A DNA stretch of 64,000 bases from Ampullaceana balthica (GCA_944989445.1 CALYLW010000693.1:7501-71500), one strand, 5' to 3'; counted from the stretch's first letter, positions 20,449 through 32,065 are shown. The notes: generated by a model from the sequence alone, not told the origin. A program made the numbers and translations.

Positions 20449-20870
20449 CATTGGTACAGAGGGCTAGTGACATTGGTACAGAGGGCTAGTGACATTGGTA
20501 CAGAGGGCTAGTGACATTGGTACAGAGGGCTAGTGACATTGGTACAGAGGGCTAGTGACATTGGTACAGAGGGCTAGTGACATTGGTACAGAGGGCTAGT
20601 GACATTGGTACAGAGGGCTAGTGACATTGGTACAGAGGGCTAGTGACATTGGTACAGAGGGCTAGTGACATTGGTACAGAGGGCTAGTGACATTGGTACA
20701 GAGGGCCAGTGACATTGGTACAGAGGGCTAGTGACATTGGTACAGAGGGCTAGTGACATTGGTACAGAGGGCTAGTGACATTGGTACAGAGGGCTAGTGA
20801 CATTGGTACAGAGGGCTAGTGACATTGGTACAGAGGGCTAGTGACATTGGTACAGAGGGCTAGTGACATT
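20449..20870. repeat. 22-bp minisatellite, about 19 copies, nearly perfect
   Basis: Unit 'acattggtacagagggctag' plus 'tg'. One variant unit has 'ggccagtg' (about 20705); the others appear identical. Confidence 0.95.
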
Positions 20871-20897
20871 GTTTGGCCTCTCTTGTTTGTTGATGAG

Positions 20898-21050
20898 TTA
20901 ATGTAGTGTCGGATCCAAGGGATGGCTTCCGGGAGACCCTTACCCTTTTCACACCAAACAAAAGGTCAGGTATTTGAAAATATGAATCACGTGACTTTTC
21001 ACTTCCGGTTACTACTGCCCTCTCTACCCCTGCTGCCCTGTCCATCCCAA
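20898..21050 (+). repeat. Dispersed repeat, copy B (follows the 22-bp array)
   Basis: Second copy of the segment at 13012-13210, same orientation, with internal length differences. It begins about 28 bp after the array ends. Confidence 0.85.
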
Positions 21051-21622
21051 CTCTACTTCTGGACTTCACGTCTGTTTTCTGCTTGATCTTCTTATGACGT
21101 AACCTTGAGCACCTTTTAAATTGCCATCTGGTCGTTATAAAAGATAAATGAGAACCTCTAGTTTAATGAAAACGATGCTTGCATACATTGAGTTTTTTGT
21201 GAAATAATCCCCCGAAGTGTGAAGATAGAGGGTAAGCCCTAAAGTTATGGACAGGGGGCAGGAGAGCGGGGGGGAGGGGAGATGCTCTCTAATCACCAAC
21301 GATAAAGTTGTCTACTGCGCAGGTCTAGGCTACATCTTCCGTCCTCATTACCTGGCCAGCGCGAAGACATGTGCCAGATTGTCCGCATGATGTACGTTCA
21401 AACCGGGAATTAATGCCGTTTTGGCCAATTTCTTCAACCTGACGTAGATTAGATGGCAGCGCGAATTTAGACCCGAAAAATCTCTTAATGACAACATGTT
21501 TTATTGAAATTTGTTTAATTGGGGACGCCCACTTATAAGTATGTTGTGTGTGTATGTGTGTCTGTAGATTGCATAGCGCATAGTTTTAGAAGTCTTTAGA
21601 AAGTTTTTGTCACTTTATACTC
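21051..21622. other. No recognisable gene
   Basis: Holds a 'tagatggcagcgcg' word (about 21450) that loosely resembles the Helitron-internal motif, and a short (TG)n near 21543-21562. Not strong enough for a call. Confidence 0.4.
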
Positions 21623-22338
21623 GATGTGAAGTCAGGTTTCTGTGAGTTGGTGTGTGGTCTGAGTAGCTGCCCTGATGTGAAGTCAGATTTCTGTGAGTTG
21701 GTGTGTGGTCTGACTAGCTGCCCTGATGTGAAGTCAGGTTTCTGTGAGTTGGCGTGTGGTCTGAGTAGCTGCCCTGATGTGAAGTCAGATTTCTGTGAGT
21801 TGGTGTGTGGTCTGACTAGCTGCCCTGATGTGAAGTCAGGTTTCTGTGAGTTGGCGTGTGGTCTGAGTAGCTGCCCTGATGTGAAGTCAGATTTCTGTGA
21901 GTTGGTGTGTGGTCTGACTAGCTGCCCTGATGTGAAGTCAGGTTTCTGTGAGTTGGCGTGTGGTCTGACTAGCTGCCCTGGTGTGAAGTCAGGTTTCTGT
22001 GAGTTGGCGTGTGGTCTGAGTAGCTGCCCTGATGTGAAGTCAGGTTTCTGTGAGTTGGTGTGTGGTCTGAGTAGCTGCCCTGATGTGAAGTCAGGTTTCT
22101 GTGAGTTGGTGTGTGGTCTGAGTAGCTGCCCTGATGTGAAGTCAGATTTCTGTGAGTTGGTGTGTGGTCTGAGTAGCTGCCCTGATGTGAAGTCAGGTTT
22201 CTGTGAGTTGGTGTGTGGTCTGAGTAGCTGCCCTGATGTGAAGTCAGATTTCTGTGAGTTGGTGTGTGGTCTGAGTAGCTGCCCTGATGTGAAGTCAGGT
22301 TTCTGTGAGTTGGTGTGTGGTCTGAGTAGCTGCCCTGA
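21623..22338. repeat. 51-bp minisatellite, 14 copies, dimeric at the left
   Basis: Unit contains 'gatgtgaagtcaggtttctg', 'tgagttggtgtgtggtctga' and 'gtagctgccct'. In the left half, units alternate between two variants (aggttt with gtctgagta, agattt with gtctgacta), giving a 102-bp higher-order repeat. Because 51 is a multiple of three, frames are open on both strands (21610-22443), which I treat as artefacts. Confidence 0.95.
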
Positions 22339-22363
22339 CAGGGGATTGGATGTTAGTACATTA

Positions 22364-22871
22364 CTAGAGATAACCCGCCAAAAATGACGGAATTGTTTTT
22401 GGGTACAAACAGCACTATAAAACAAAATCGATCGCAGCGCCACCTAACAGCACTACATCCATACAGACAACGGGAATCAATAACATAAGTAACTTATCCG
22501 TGTTTGATAAATACGAAATATTAAACTTGCTGAAATAAACACAAAGTATTTCATAATTATAAATCCTCAAATCCTATTTTTACATCGCTCCCTTTTCAAA
22601 ATATAAGCTAAAACAATGACGTCATATAATTTTTTTACAGCGCGTCTTTAATTTATAATTATTTTGCACACCTTTTTGCGCGTCTTCCGATGCACGCCTT
22701 GTATTAAAATATAAGCTCAAACTTTTATAATAAAGGCGAAAAGGAATTTAATGGGTAAGCCCGAAAAAAACCCCATCAAGAGAATAAAACAAAATCGATC
22801 GCAGCGCCACCTAACAGCATTACAAATTACATACATACATACATACAGACAACGGGAATTATGTATATTGA
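22364..22871 (-). mobile_element. Helitron-like element, copy 3 (longer form)
   Basis: CTAG (22364-22367, preceded by A) is followed by 'cgccaaaaatgacgg' (hairpin with one mismatch) and 'gatcgcagcgccacctaaca' at about 22429. The same head motif recurs at about 22797, followed by 'cagacaacgggaattatg' and the expected terminal 'tatattga' ending at 22871. The element therefore contains two 5'-type ends, either a tandem duplication or an insertion of one copy in another. The internal 22500-22780 is AT-rich and non-coding. Confidence 0.65.
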
Positions 22872-22915
22872 TGTATAGTCAACAGTGGTCTGTACGATAG
22901 TAATGTGGTTTGGTT

Positions 22916-23059
22916 CATGATTGACCTCAGGTTGGTGATTGACCTTAAGTTCCTGATTGACCTTAAGTTCCTGATTGACCTTAAGTTCCTGATTGACCTT
23001 AGGTTCCTGATTGACTTCAAGTTCCTGATTGACTTCAGATTCCTGATTGACTTTAGGTT
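22916..23059. repeat. 18-bp tandem repeat, 8 copies
   Basis: Unit 'gattgaccttaagttcct'; the first and last units are diverged. Confidence 0.9.
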
Positions 23060-23604
23060 ACCCTTGAATGAAGTGAGGGGTTGGGGAGGTGGGGAGGATC
23101 GTGTGTCAAGTCTATGTCTATGTTTGATTGCTCTTTTTGGCTCTCGGTTTAACCGCAGCTAAGTTTTAATTTCATTTAATTATTTTTATTTGTTTTTGTC
23201 TAGTTGAACAGATGAAGAAGGCTCTTTGCCGAAACGTTCGTTGTATTGTGACGTCTTGTCAGGCTCTTACATACCCTGTTTGCATGACACCCATCTAAGT
23301 CTTTTTTAAAGAAGTTTTATGTTAATTTGTTTTGTTTTTTGAAGTTAACTTTATTTATAGTCTTAGATTTAGATCAAGTGTGTCTCCATGAAGCGAACAA
23401 TTTCTTTAAAAACAAAATCCGAGGGGAATTAACTGGTTTGTTTTGTGTACTTTCACTACCCCATTACTGGGGATATCCACTCGCAGTGTTGCACAGTTCA
23501 TTATCGGAGTCTGTAAGGGAGAGAATTCCTTTGAATGTAAGCTGCAAGTATTGTGTTCGCTTCATACAGCCACCAAATGTGATCCAAGTCTGAGCTAACA
23601 CAAC
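23060..23604. other. No gene; contains a 'gatgaag...gaaacgtt' motif
   Basis: At 23209-23240 a 'cagatgaagaaggc' / 'gccgaaacgttcg' motif resembles one at 36884-36910 on the other strand. Such motifs occur in eukaryotic retroelement ends. Otherwise unremarkable. Confidence 0.4.
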
Positions 23605-23810
23605 CACAGTCTTGTTATTGAAATCAGTAGTCCTTAAGATGCACACAGTCTTGTTATTGCCATCAGTAGTCCTTAAGATGCACACAGTCTTGTTATTGAC
23701 ATCAGTAGTCCTTAAGATGCACACAGTCTTGTTATTGAAATCAGTAGTCCTTAAGATGCACACAGTCTTGTTATTGACATCCGTTATCCTAAGATGCACA
23801 GTCTCCGGGT
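23605..23810. repeat. 39-bp tandem repeat, about 5 copies
   Basis: Unit contains 'cacagtcttgttattgaaat' and 'cagtagtccttaagatg'. Repetitive frames on both strands are artefacts. Confidence 0.9.
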
Positions 23811-24712
23811 GCAACATTAGACTCCACGTCTATTTCCGAGTATAAAGCCGCTGACTAGTTGAATTAATTAGAGAGTTGTTGCTACCGAGGCTGGACCAAA
23901 GTATTGTTTGTACCGCCCCATTCCATGAAAATATTATTAAAGTAAGGGGGCGCCGCCTTTACACCCCCTTTCCTACGCCACCGCTGATGATGCCAGACTC
24001 ATCTATTCTGTCTGCCCCCATCTCTGACACGCGTAGTTTACGACGTCATACCTTATTATGGGACGCAACTCAACGTGTGGTTGTGAGGGGGAGTAATCCT
24101 GACTCTGATCTTGTCCAGCCTTATCTCTGCCAAACTTATCCCAAGAGTTGTGCAGGAGACGTGACTGAACTTTGACCCGCGCCAGCAGTAGGAGATTTAC
24201 GGGGGTCCGTGTCTTTGGCGAGGGGATATACAGAGAGCTGAACTGGTGAACGCCACAGAAATCAGGATTAGCCATGAGGCTAATGAACTTGAAGGTTTTG
24301 TAACTGGAACTGGTCTTAAACGGGGAGTTATCATTGGGCATAGCACTGGACATTCCCACGGCGGAAGTTGTAAAATGAAATTGCAAGGTCATAACAAGAA
24401 TGTCGCTTCAGCCAGTTCGAATTGTATCAAGGGTCACGTAATTTTTGGAAACCTTGGAGGAAGATTGGGTGGTTCAGGTGAATTTTTGGTCGAACCAGCT
24501 ATTCGCGTTTAAAAATTTGATGTTAGTAGGCCTATATAGAGTTAGAACCTTGTTATTCTGTTTTTCCTACAAAATTGTCTCAAGATACAGCTTTCATATT
24601 TTTTACCCTGACAGATTTATACATGGACTATACTGGAACCCGGTGGCTATAACTCATTTTGGTCACAAATTCGACTTAGAAGCTTGTTATTCTTAGGGGG
24701 AGAATTAAGTTA
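23811..24712. other. No recognisable gene
   Basis: Several short overlapping open frames on both strands (24003-24392, 24246-24512, 24445-24696) with no recognisable domain. Confidence 0.45.
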
Positions 24713-24880
24713 TCATGACATCTGACTGTCATCATTAAATCTGGCCGTGTCATCATTACATCTGGCCGTGTCATCATTACATCTGATGGTATCATCATTA
24801 CATCTGGCCGTGTCATCATTACATCTGGCCGTGTCATGATGATATCTGATCGTGCCACCATGACATCTAACCGCATCCGT
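24713..24880. repeat. 21-bp tandem repeat, about 8 copies
   Basis: Unit 'catcattacatctggccgtg' plus t, with end units diverged. Confidence 0.9.
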
Positions 24881-25028
24881 CTCTGTCTTACCCCATGACA
24901 GCGCTACGCTGAGGTGGTGGAAGACTTTGCCTCTGGCTTAACTCACAGATGCCTTACGGCAGCCGCACTGAATTGACACCTCGGTGCCAAGTGATTGTTT
25001 GTAAAAAGGCGAAAGCTGAACGGAAGGA

Positions 25029-25187
25029 GTCCAAGGGTCACGTGGTACAGTTGCGGTGGAGTGTATGAGCTCACGGTGTCTCCCAGGGTCACGTGGTACA
25101 GTGGTGGTGGATCATATGAGCTCACAGTGTCTAAGTCCCAGGATCACGTGGTACAGTGGTAGGGGAGTGTATGAGCTCACGGTGTCG
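25029..25187. repeat. 51/55-bp tandem repeat, 3 copies
   Basis: Units contain 'gtcacgtggtacagt' and 'tatgagctcac'. Starts lie near 25029, 25080 and 25135. Confidence 0.85.
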
Positions 25188-25285
25188 GTTTGTCAAACAT
25201 ACACTTACTGGGAGAGAGAGAGATTTACGTTAGTAGAAGATCTTCTCGCAACTTGGAAAGTTGATGGAGAGACATGGCTGAAAGG

Positions 25286-25480
25286 GAGACATGGATGAGA
25301 GAGGGGTCAGAGGTGAGAGACAGAGTTGGAAAAGGAGACATGGATGAGAGAGGGGTCAGAGGTGAGAGACAGAGTTGGAAAGGGAGACATGGATGAGAGA
25401 GGGGTCAGAGGTGAGAGACAGAGTTGGAAAGGGAGACATGGATGAGAGAGGGGTCAGAGGTGAGAGATAGAGGGGGAAAG
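25286..25480. repeat. 49-bp purine-rich tandem repeat, 4 copies
   Basis: Units contain 'gagacatggatgagagaggg', 'gtcagaggtgagaga' and 'cagagttgg'. The plus strand is almost purely G and A. Confidence 0.9.
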
Positions 25481-25611
25481 AGAGACAGGAGGAATGAGAG
25501 GCGAGGAAACCATACTGTGAGTGTGTGAAGAATGAATAAATGCGAGAAAAACATAAGATTTCCGGTTGGGGGGTGTCTTGACGGGCAGAGAGGAGAAAGT
25601 TGTGTTGTAGA

Positions 25612-26256
25612 AGGGGCGGATTAAGACTGCACGGTGCCCTTGGCTGCAATTCAAACTGGGGCCCTATCCAGCCAGCGTCCCTTTAAATAAGATGATTTTT
25701 AGCAGCTAATATAAGACTGTAACTTGTAACTAAATAGTCCATTGGTTCCTTGCTCATACTTTGTCTGTACTACGGGATCGGCCTCCCAGCCAAAAAGATT
25801 ATTAATGAAAAACCGAACACGAAGAAAAACCTGTTTGCCGGTATCCTAAAATTTAGCGTAAAAAGATAATTTAAAAGAAGGGGAAAAAAAGACAAATGAA
25901 AAAAAAATTCGATCCCGACAGCGCTTGCACCCCAAGCCTACACAGTTCCATACGACCAGGAGAGCTTGACGGAAATTGTAAATTTAAAAAAATATAAACA
26001 ATATTCTTTAATACTTTCTCTTATTGAGCCTATCAAATCGGATTTTTCGATTTCTAAGACTTCCGGGGTTCGAATTGCGATCAGATTAATAGATAAGATT
26101 TGATTACTTTATTTAATTTATGATATTTTCAGGGATTCATGCAAACATTTTTCCATCTTTATTATAAAATATACTAAGTTTGGGGGCCCCTAAATCTTCG
26201 GGGGCCCCTGGCTTTAGCCCGTTCAGCCCCCCCCTTTTTTTTTATATCCGCCATAG
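25612..26256. mobile_element. Possible non-autonomous DNA transposon
   Basis: Left end 'ggggcggattaag' and, on the opposite strand, right end 'tggcggatataaaa' are similar, each followed within about 60 bases by 'ggggccc' words. The sequence just outside the left end ('gtgtcttgacgggcagag', 25573) resembles that just outside the right end ('gtgtcttggcggacagtg', 26266), so the element sits between two copies of a local repeat. Boundaries and class are uncertain. Confidence 0.35.
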
Positions 26257-26863
26257 TGTTGGAGTGTGTCTTGGCGGACAGTGAGGGGAAAGTGGCCTGG
26301 AAATTGGGGCATAAGTTGATGTGTGTAAAGTAGAAGTTATGAAGTAGAACATACAGAATGGAGAACTATACAACAAACAACCGAGAGTCTTATCGAAGGT
26401 TTCAATTAGTTTCTAAGGCAATGAACATTTGCACTCATGAATCAATCAGTTGGTTTAGCTTTGAACAGTGACGTCAGAAAAAAAAAGAATGTTGAAAGAG
26501 ATGATTCCTTAGTCGTGTTGGTCATATTCATTTAAATATAAAACACTAGATAAGACGCACGGCGCAGTAGCATACGCCGCAGACTTACTCATAGATAGTG
26601 CAAAGAACTGGGGGGGGGGAGAACACAAAAAGCAGCACGAAGAAAAAAAACAAAAAACAACGCGAGTCAACGTCGGGGGGCGGGGGAGAGAATCGCCGAC
26701 GCATTGTTGGTCTCGTGAGATATGCACAGTGCGATTGTTGTTACCGTCCCCCCCCCCGCCACCCTTCACTACCATCGCTTGCCAACCATAAACTGTTAAT
26801 GGTCGACCCCAGCGAGGGTAATTCGTTATGCTTATTTGCACACGACTTGTTCTTGTTCTGGTG

Positions 26864-26867
<4 letters not shown>
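26257..26867. other. Low-complexity patches, no gene
   Basis: Poly-G (about 26609) and poly-C (about 26748) runs and A-rich stretches. No supportable coding sequence. Confidence 0.5.

Positions 26868-26938
<71 letters not shown>
26868..26938. repeat. (TA)n microsatellite
   Basis: About 34 uninterrupted TA dinucleotides. Confidence 0.98.
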
Positions 26939-26940
<2 letters not shown>

Positions 26941-27000
26941 GGCTGCGGAAATTAACGATTAAATTATCGATTAATCATTAAAATTTAACGATTAAAATGT
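26938..27000 (+). mobile_element. Possible hAT-like terminus
   Basis: 'agggctgcggaaattaacga' followed by 'ttaaattatcgattaatc' resembles the 'agggctgcaacgattaatcg'-style ends I associate with hAT elements. No matching right end was found. Confidence 0.3.
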
Positions 27001-28938
27001 ACTGGAAGTCAAAACATAAAATATTTCGGCCGATAAATACATATTAAGTTCCGGACGATTACACGAACATTTTGGTTTTAAACTATTGACTGACGTGAAT
27101 GTTCAAAATGTTGATAAAGGTTATTGTGTCCATTGAGAGAAATCGTTTGCCTACCATGCAATGTTCCCTCTAAGTCTAAGCTTCCTTGGTCCGTGTGCAA
27201 AGTTTTAAAAAAAACTCGTGTGCAAAGTTGCACACGTCCATTTTTGTGCAATATTTTACAAAATTTGCTGCGTAGTGATTGTAAACTCCTGCCTTCACCC
27301 CATACATATATCCTCCATTGCATACAATTTTTACGGCCATGATATGGCAATGATATCCGATATATTTAATATCTGAACCAGTGCAATGGAAATATCTTTT
27401 CTTTGCATTTTATTCTTTTCCCAGCCACCTTCTTTTCTACATCAGATATCTGCTATATTGACGTTATACCCAAATAGGTCATAATTTATACTTTAATTGA
27501 GCCTTATATTTGTTTGACTTTTTGATTGTTTTGAACTTTTAAAAAATCAAATTCCCCGCGGTTCCCATTTTCTATTAGGATGAGCCGTCGGTTGGTTGTT
27601 AAGTGGTTCTGGGCATTCACAGACAAAAATTGTGACAAACGAAAGGCGTAAGTAGCATTATTTATAAGACATACGCCATCACATACTCCGCGTGTGGCGG
27701 TGTGGCGTAGCAGCGTTATCACTGCCACAACGGCCTCTGCGCCCAGTCGTCCGGCGGTCGCCCAGACAGCAGACAAACTCACAGACTATGAGCAGACACC
27801 CGCTCGCAGACAATAGCGGATTTCCACATAAACAGACAAACAACGGGCAGACAACTGGCTATCCTCGTTCTACTGACATCAAATCTACTAACACAGGGGA
27901 CACGACTCTTGTCAGCAATAATTTTCCATTATCACCCCTCCCCCTTTTTTAACCCCCCCCCCGCCCCAGCAATATTCTGAAACGAAAAATCGATTTCTTT
28001 TGTAATCGAATGGAAAATGTAAAATGCAAACAACCGGAAAATGTGAGAAAATTTTCCGCATTTATCACGTGTGCAGGGCCGTAAATAATGTCCGCCATTT
28101 CCTTTCCCCGGTTATTTAGCCAATCAGAGGGCATGATGGCCATTGTTGCCTCGGTCTGACTGGCGCGAGAGTTGTTCACATGACAGCTTCACGGCAGGGG
28201 GAGAGAATGCACGGTTACAAGTTCGTCATTTTTGCTCTTGACAGTGACAGCTACACATGATTTCTCTCCCCTCATTGATTTCCCAGCATAACGAGGTCCC
28301 CGTCTAATAGTGTTGCGCCATTTCTGATCAAATTTTTGCGATGACAACATTGTTACGAAAATAGTAGGATTCTTGCAGCACCGCAGTCTCTTAGCTATTC
28401 CCGATTCAGGGGCGTACGAAATGGGGCTAGATGAGAAGGTTACACAAGGGCGGCAGTTTTTTTACCTTTTTAAGGTGGTTTGACATTTTCCACCATTTTC
28501 CGATTTTGTGTGTGTGGTGCATGTGGTATGAAAAGATGTTCCGCCACGGAGGGTACCCTATCCAAATTATGCCACTGTTGCAACGACGTTCGAATCCCAA
28601 CTGACACGACGAATTAAAGCTTTGTCTTGTGTGTTTCCATTCACTTCTCTCGTGCTGTATCGTTCACATGTACAACAAAGTTTGTTGAAAAACAAAATGA
28701 CGAGTCAGGTTGGCATCATGTTGTATTCAAAACACCACGATGGCTCATGGTAATCCAACAATCTGTTGTTGATGTCAATAGATTTTATGACATCGGTTAA
28801 CGTTACGTGGTATTGACAGGTGAATGGTCGAACATTTTAACACTAAGAAATGATTACAACACGACCAAGTAGAAAGACTATGATTTGTTCCGAAAATCAA
28901 AGTAATTATTACTGTGGTTACTCTACTACCAATCATCG
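27001..28938. other. About 1.9 kb with no recognisable gene
   Basis: Includes 'tgttccctctaag' with a repeated 'gtgtgcaaagtt' (27189 and 27220), possibly old transposon debris, and an isolated B-box-like 'gttcgaatcccaactg' at about 28587 without an A box. Nothing else supportable. Confidence 0.45.
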
Positions 28939-29190
28939 CTACATTTGTGAGGTTCAAATTGTGCCGCCAATCACAGCCATATTTGTGAGGTTCAAATTGT
29001 GCCGCCAATCACAGCCATATTTGTGAGGTTCACAGTGCCACCACCCACAGCCATATTTGTGAGGTTCACAGTGCCACCACCCACAGCCATATTTGTGAGG
29101 TTCAGTGTGTGCCACCACGCACAGCCATATTTGTGAGGTTCAGTGTGTGCCACCACTCACAGCCATATTTTTGAGGTTCAGTGTGTGGCT
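28939..29190. repeat. 36-39-bp tandem repeat, about 7 copies
   Basis: Unit contains 'atatttgtgaggttca' and 'gtgccaccacccacagcc'. The two left units have 'aattgtgccgccaatc'; right units use 'cagtgccaccac' or 'gtgtgtgccaccac', so the array changes type along its length. Confidence 0.9.
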
Positions 29191-29527
29191 TTCCGCCTGC
29201 CAACCGATTTCTTCCCGCCACTCACGTGAATCTGGCACCAACATTCGTGCAGTTAAAATACAACATACTCTGTCTCGGTGCGCGCTCCCTCTCTCTCTCT
29301 CTCCAATTGCTCTCTGTGGGGGCCGGAAGTGGTGCCAAAATAGACACGTGACTATTGTTGGTGTTAACTTTCAGAGTGGCCGTGCAGCAACAGATGTTTA
29401 TCTCCGCGGCGCGGTATTATGGGTTGTCGGGCGAGGGCTGGCACGGGTTGCAGGATCGGGGTGTTGTGGTGGGGGTTGGCCCTGTTTGTCGCCTGGGGGT
29501 ATGGTGTCATTTAGAAAGAATGTGTTC
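29191..29527. other. No recognisable gene
   Basis: GC-richer sequence with a short (CT)n near 29288. The frames at 29105-29620 are not convincing. Confidence 0.45.
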
Positions 29528-29735
29528 GTATGGGTTGGCAGGGGGTCTGACCCCTCCCTAGACCCCAGGTCCACGACAAATGCACACCTTTGTGTCCGCA
29601 TGGGTTGGCAGGTGGTCTGACCCCTCCATAGAACCCAGGCCCACGACAAATGCACACCTTTGTGTCCGCCAGAGTTGGCAGGGTCTGACCCCTCACTAGA
29701 CCCCAGGTTCATGACATATGCACTCGTTTGTGCGT
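29528..29735. repeat. About 70-bp tandem repeat, 3 copies
   Basis: Units contain 'gggttggcagg', 'tctgacccct', 'tagaccccaggt' and 'gacaaatgcac'. Starts lie near 29528, 29599 and 29668. Confidence 0.9.
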
Positions 29736-30747
29736 GTCGTTAAAATGTGACGTCGCCGAACAGGCATCCCAAAAGTTCATGGGTGTTGTCATCACCAACG
29801 GGGGCATTGACATCCAGGTGTCTGTAGTCATAGGCGGATCGTGAGTTTGGGAAAGAAACACAAGCAGAGGCGTAGTTTGTTATCATATATATTGAGATCA
29901 TCTTTATCTCCCTACCCCCCCCAACCTGTGATAGAGTACAGAGACAGCCCCCTCTGTCATTCTATTCAACTCAAGAAGTTAAGTTTAACGATCATCTCTG
30001 TCCTTCATGACCTTGGCTCTTGCTCTCAGAAGTGGCTATTCTACTCAAATAGATTACTAAACAAAATGAATCGAGTCACTCGCAACTCTCTCTCCTAGCA
30101 CCCCCCAATGTTTTTTTCCCAATGTTTGACCGTACGGTTGAACTTACCCTTGGATTTAACAATAAAACTGCCCGATATAACTGAACGTCAAATGTCGGTG
30201 TTTATATAGTGGATTGTCTATGGTCAAAGTAATATGAGTGAAACTTATTTCGCTGTATACATGGTATTAAGTTTTGTTATTTATTTATTTATTTTATCAA
30301 TTAATTATTTAAAATTAATTAATTTATTTATTTTTCTTTTATTATTAATAATTATTTATTTTTTTGGATTATAATGTATCCGTGTGATCTGTGTGGTCAG
30401 GTGGCGATTGCCAATTATTTTAATGAATGTCGTTTGGTTTAATTCGTAATTCGAGCTATGGTTGGTCGGCGCCATCTTGTCCCAACTTAAGGGAAGTAAC
30501 ACTTAGCAGTGGAATGAAAACAAGACAGGATGCTCTGCGCCTGCTTCTCCTCTTGCCTAAAACATCCATTCCCTCTCCCTGACATATCCCCCCCCCCTTT
30601 TTTTTACGCCCCGACCAGATTTTCTCACTCACTCTGCCCAAACGTTTTGATAACAAAACTCTCTGTGTATTTGCTGAGGTGGGGCGGGAAATTCTCACGG
30701 TTGGCTCAGAAAATAAACAGACCGCACCGGCCTGGTGATTGTTGGGT
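29736..30747. other. No recognisable gene
   Basis: About 1 kb, AT-rich around 30270-30370 with 'ttatttatttattt' runs. Frames at 30456-30859 are not convincing. Confidence 0.45.
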
Positions 30748-31134
30748 GCAGGGGTGCCGTGGGCTGGCTGTACAGGAGCCCGTGGGGTGGCTGTACAGGG
30801 GCCCGTGGGTAGGCTGTACAGGAGCTCGTGGGGTAGCTGTAGTGTACAGGGGCCCTTGAGATGGCTGTATAGGGGCCCGTCAGATGGCTGTTGTGTACAG
30901 GGGCCCTTGAGGTGGCTGTAGTGTACAGGGGCCCTTGAGATGGCTGTACAGGGGCCCGTGGGGTGGCTGTACAGGGACCCGTGGGGTGGCTGTAGTGTAC
31001 AGGGGCCCTTGAGATGGCTGTACAGGGGCCCGTGGGGTGGCTGTACAGGGACCCGTGGGGTGGCTGTAGTGTACAGGGGCCCTTGAGATGGCTGTATAGG
31101 GGCCCGTCAGATGGCTGTTGTGTACAGGGGCCCT
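30748..31134. repeat. 23/28-bp GC-rich minisatellite, about 15 copies, with higher-order repeat
   Basis: Unit 'tacaggggcccgtggggtgg' plus 'ctg', with a longer form containing 'tagtg'. A 74-bp block of three unlike units repeats at about 30920-30993 and 30994-31067. 'ggggcccgt' and 'ggggccctt' variants alternate. Confidence 0.9.
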
Positions 31135-32065
31135 GTGTTCTCAAATATAGAAGTAAACAAACAAACTTTCATGCAAGTTGAGGGTTACTGAACATGCACA
31201 CGTTCTTTAATATTAAAAATGTTGTGGGGTGGGGCTGAAACCGGATTGGGTGATCACAGCATTCCCCAGCCACTATCCCTGCGCCCTTCGAACAACACCC
31301 CCCCCCTGGGGCCAAGTAAAATCGGTGATAAAAGCTGAGATTAAAATAACTGAGGGGTTAAAGCTCTCGATATTTCATATTGATTCTTGCCGTGGAACAG
31401 AATTTCAATTTCTGCATGTACGTTGGCCCAAGGGGAGGTCATCCACACACTTCTCTCCCCCTACTCACCGTTGGGTTATCTTTTCCTAGCCAGAGCCTTT
31501 CAACGATTGTGAATGTTTATAAAAGCTGAACTCCATTAATGTTCACATTTTGCCCATTGTTCATATCCCAGCAGTATTTACTGGCGGCATTTGGAGAGTG
31601 GTGTCTAAGTTTGTGTCAAGAGATCTTTGACGCTGTGCTCAGCTCCATGGAAATCATTGACTGTGTGTACGCAATGTGTCTGAGGATATAGTCGTATCAA
31701 TTGTGGCGGCGCGTGGTTTTGGGGGGGGGGTCACCAGGCGTTATAAATTCCTTGATATTTCTGTATTCTATTTATCATTTTTTAAAAACATAGTGGTTAT
31801 TTATTGGTTGATGTTCATGTCAGAAAGGGAATTATTTACCAGCTTTCATAGTTACAATAAATATTCCTTTCATTTAAGCAAATGATAAAAGTAAATGTTA
31901 ATAAAGGATAATGAGGTTAATTTAAAAGTAATAAGGTAAAGACGAATAGGGGAAAAATGGTAAAGTGTGATCTTGAAAATACTGATAAATGCTGATTGTA
32001 TTATATTGTATATTGTAAATTGTATAGGATGACTCTAAAGAAGGGGTAATAAGACAACGGGTGTT
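31135..32065. other. No recognisable gene
   Basis: Mixed composition, AT-rich after 31740. The frame at 31676-31885 has no recognisable content. Confidence 0.45.

Noticed and set aside
21610..22443. 277-codon minus frame and 253-codon plus frame, Cys- or Pro-rich
   Set aside because: Produced by the 51-bp array; the minus frame starts inside a Helitron copy and has no signal or domain.
28575..28605. Isolated B-box-like 'gttcgaatcccaactg'
   Set aside because: No A box at proper distance and no tail, so not called as a SINE or tRNA.
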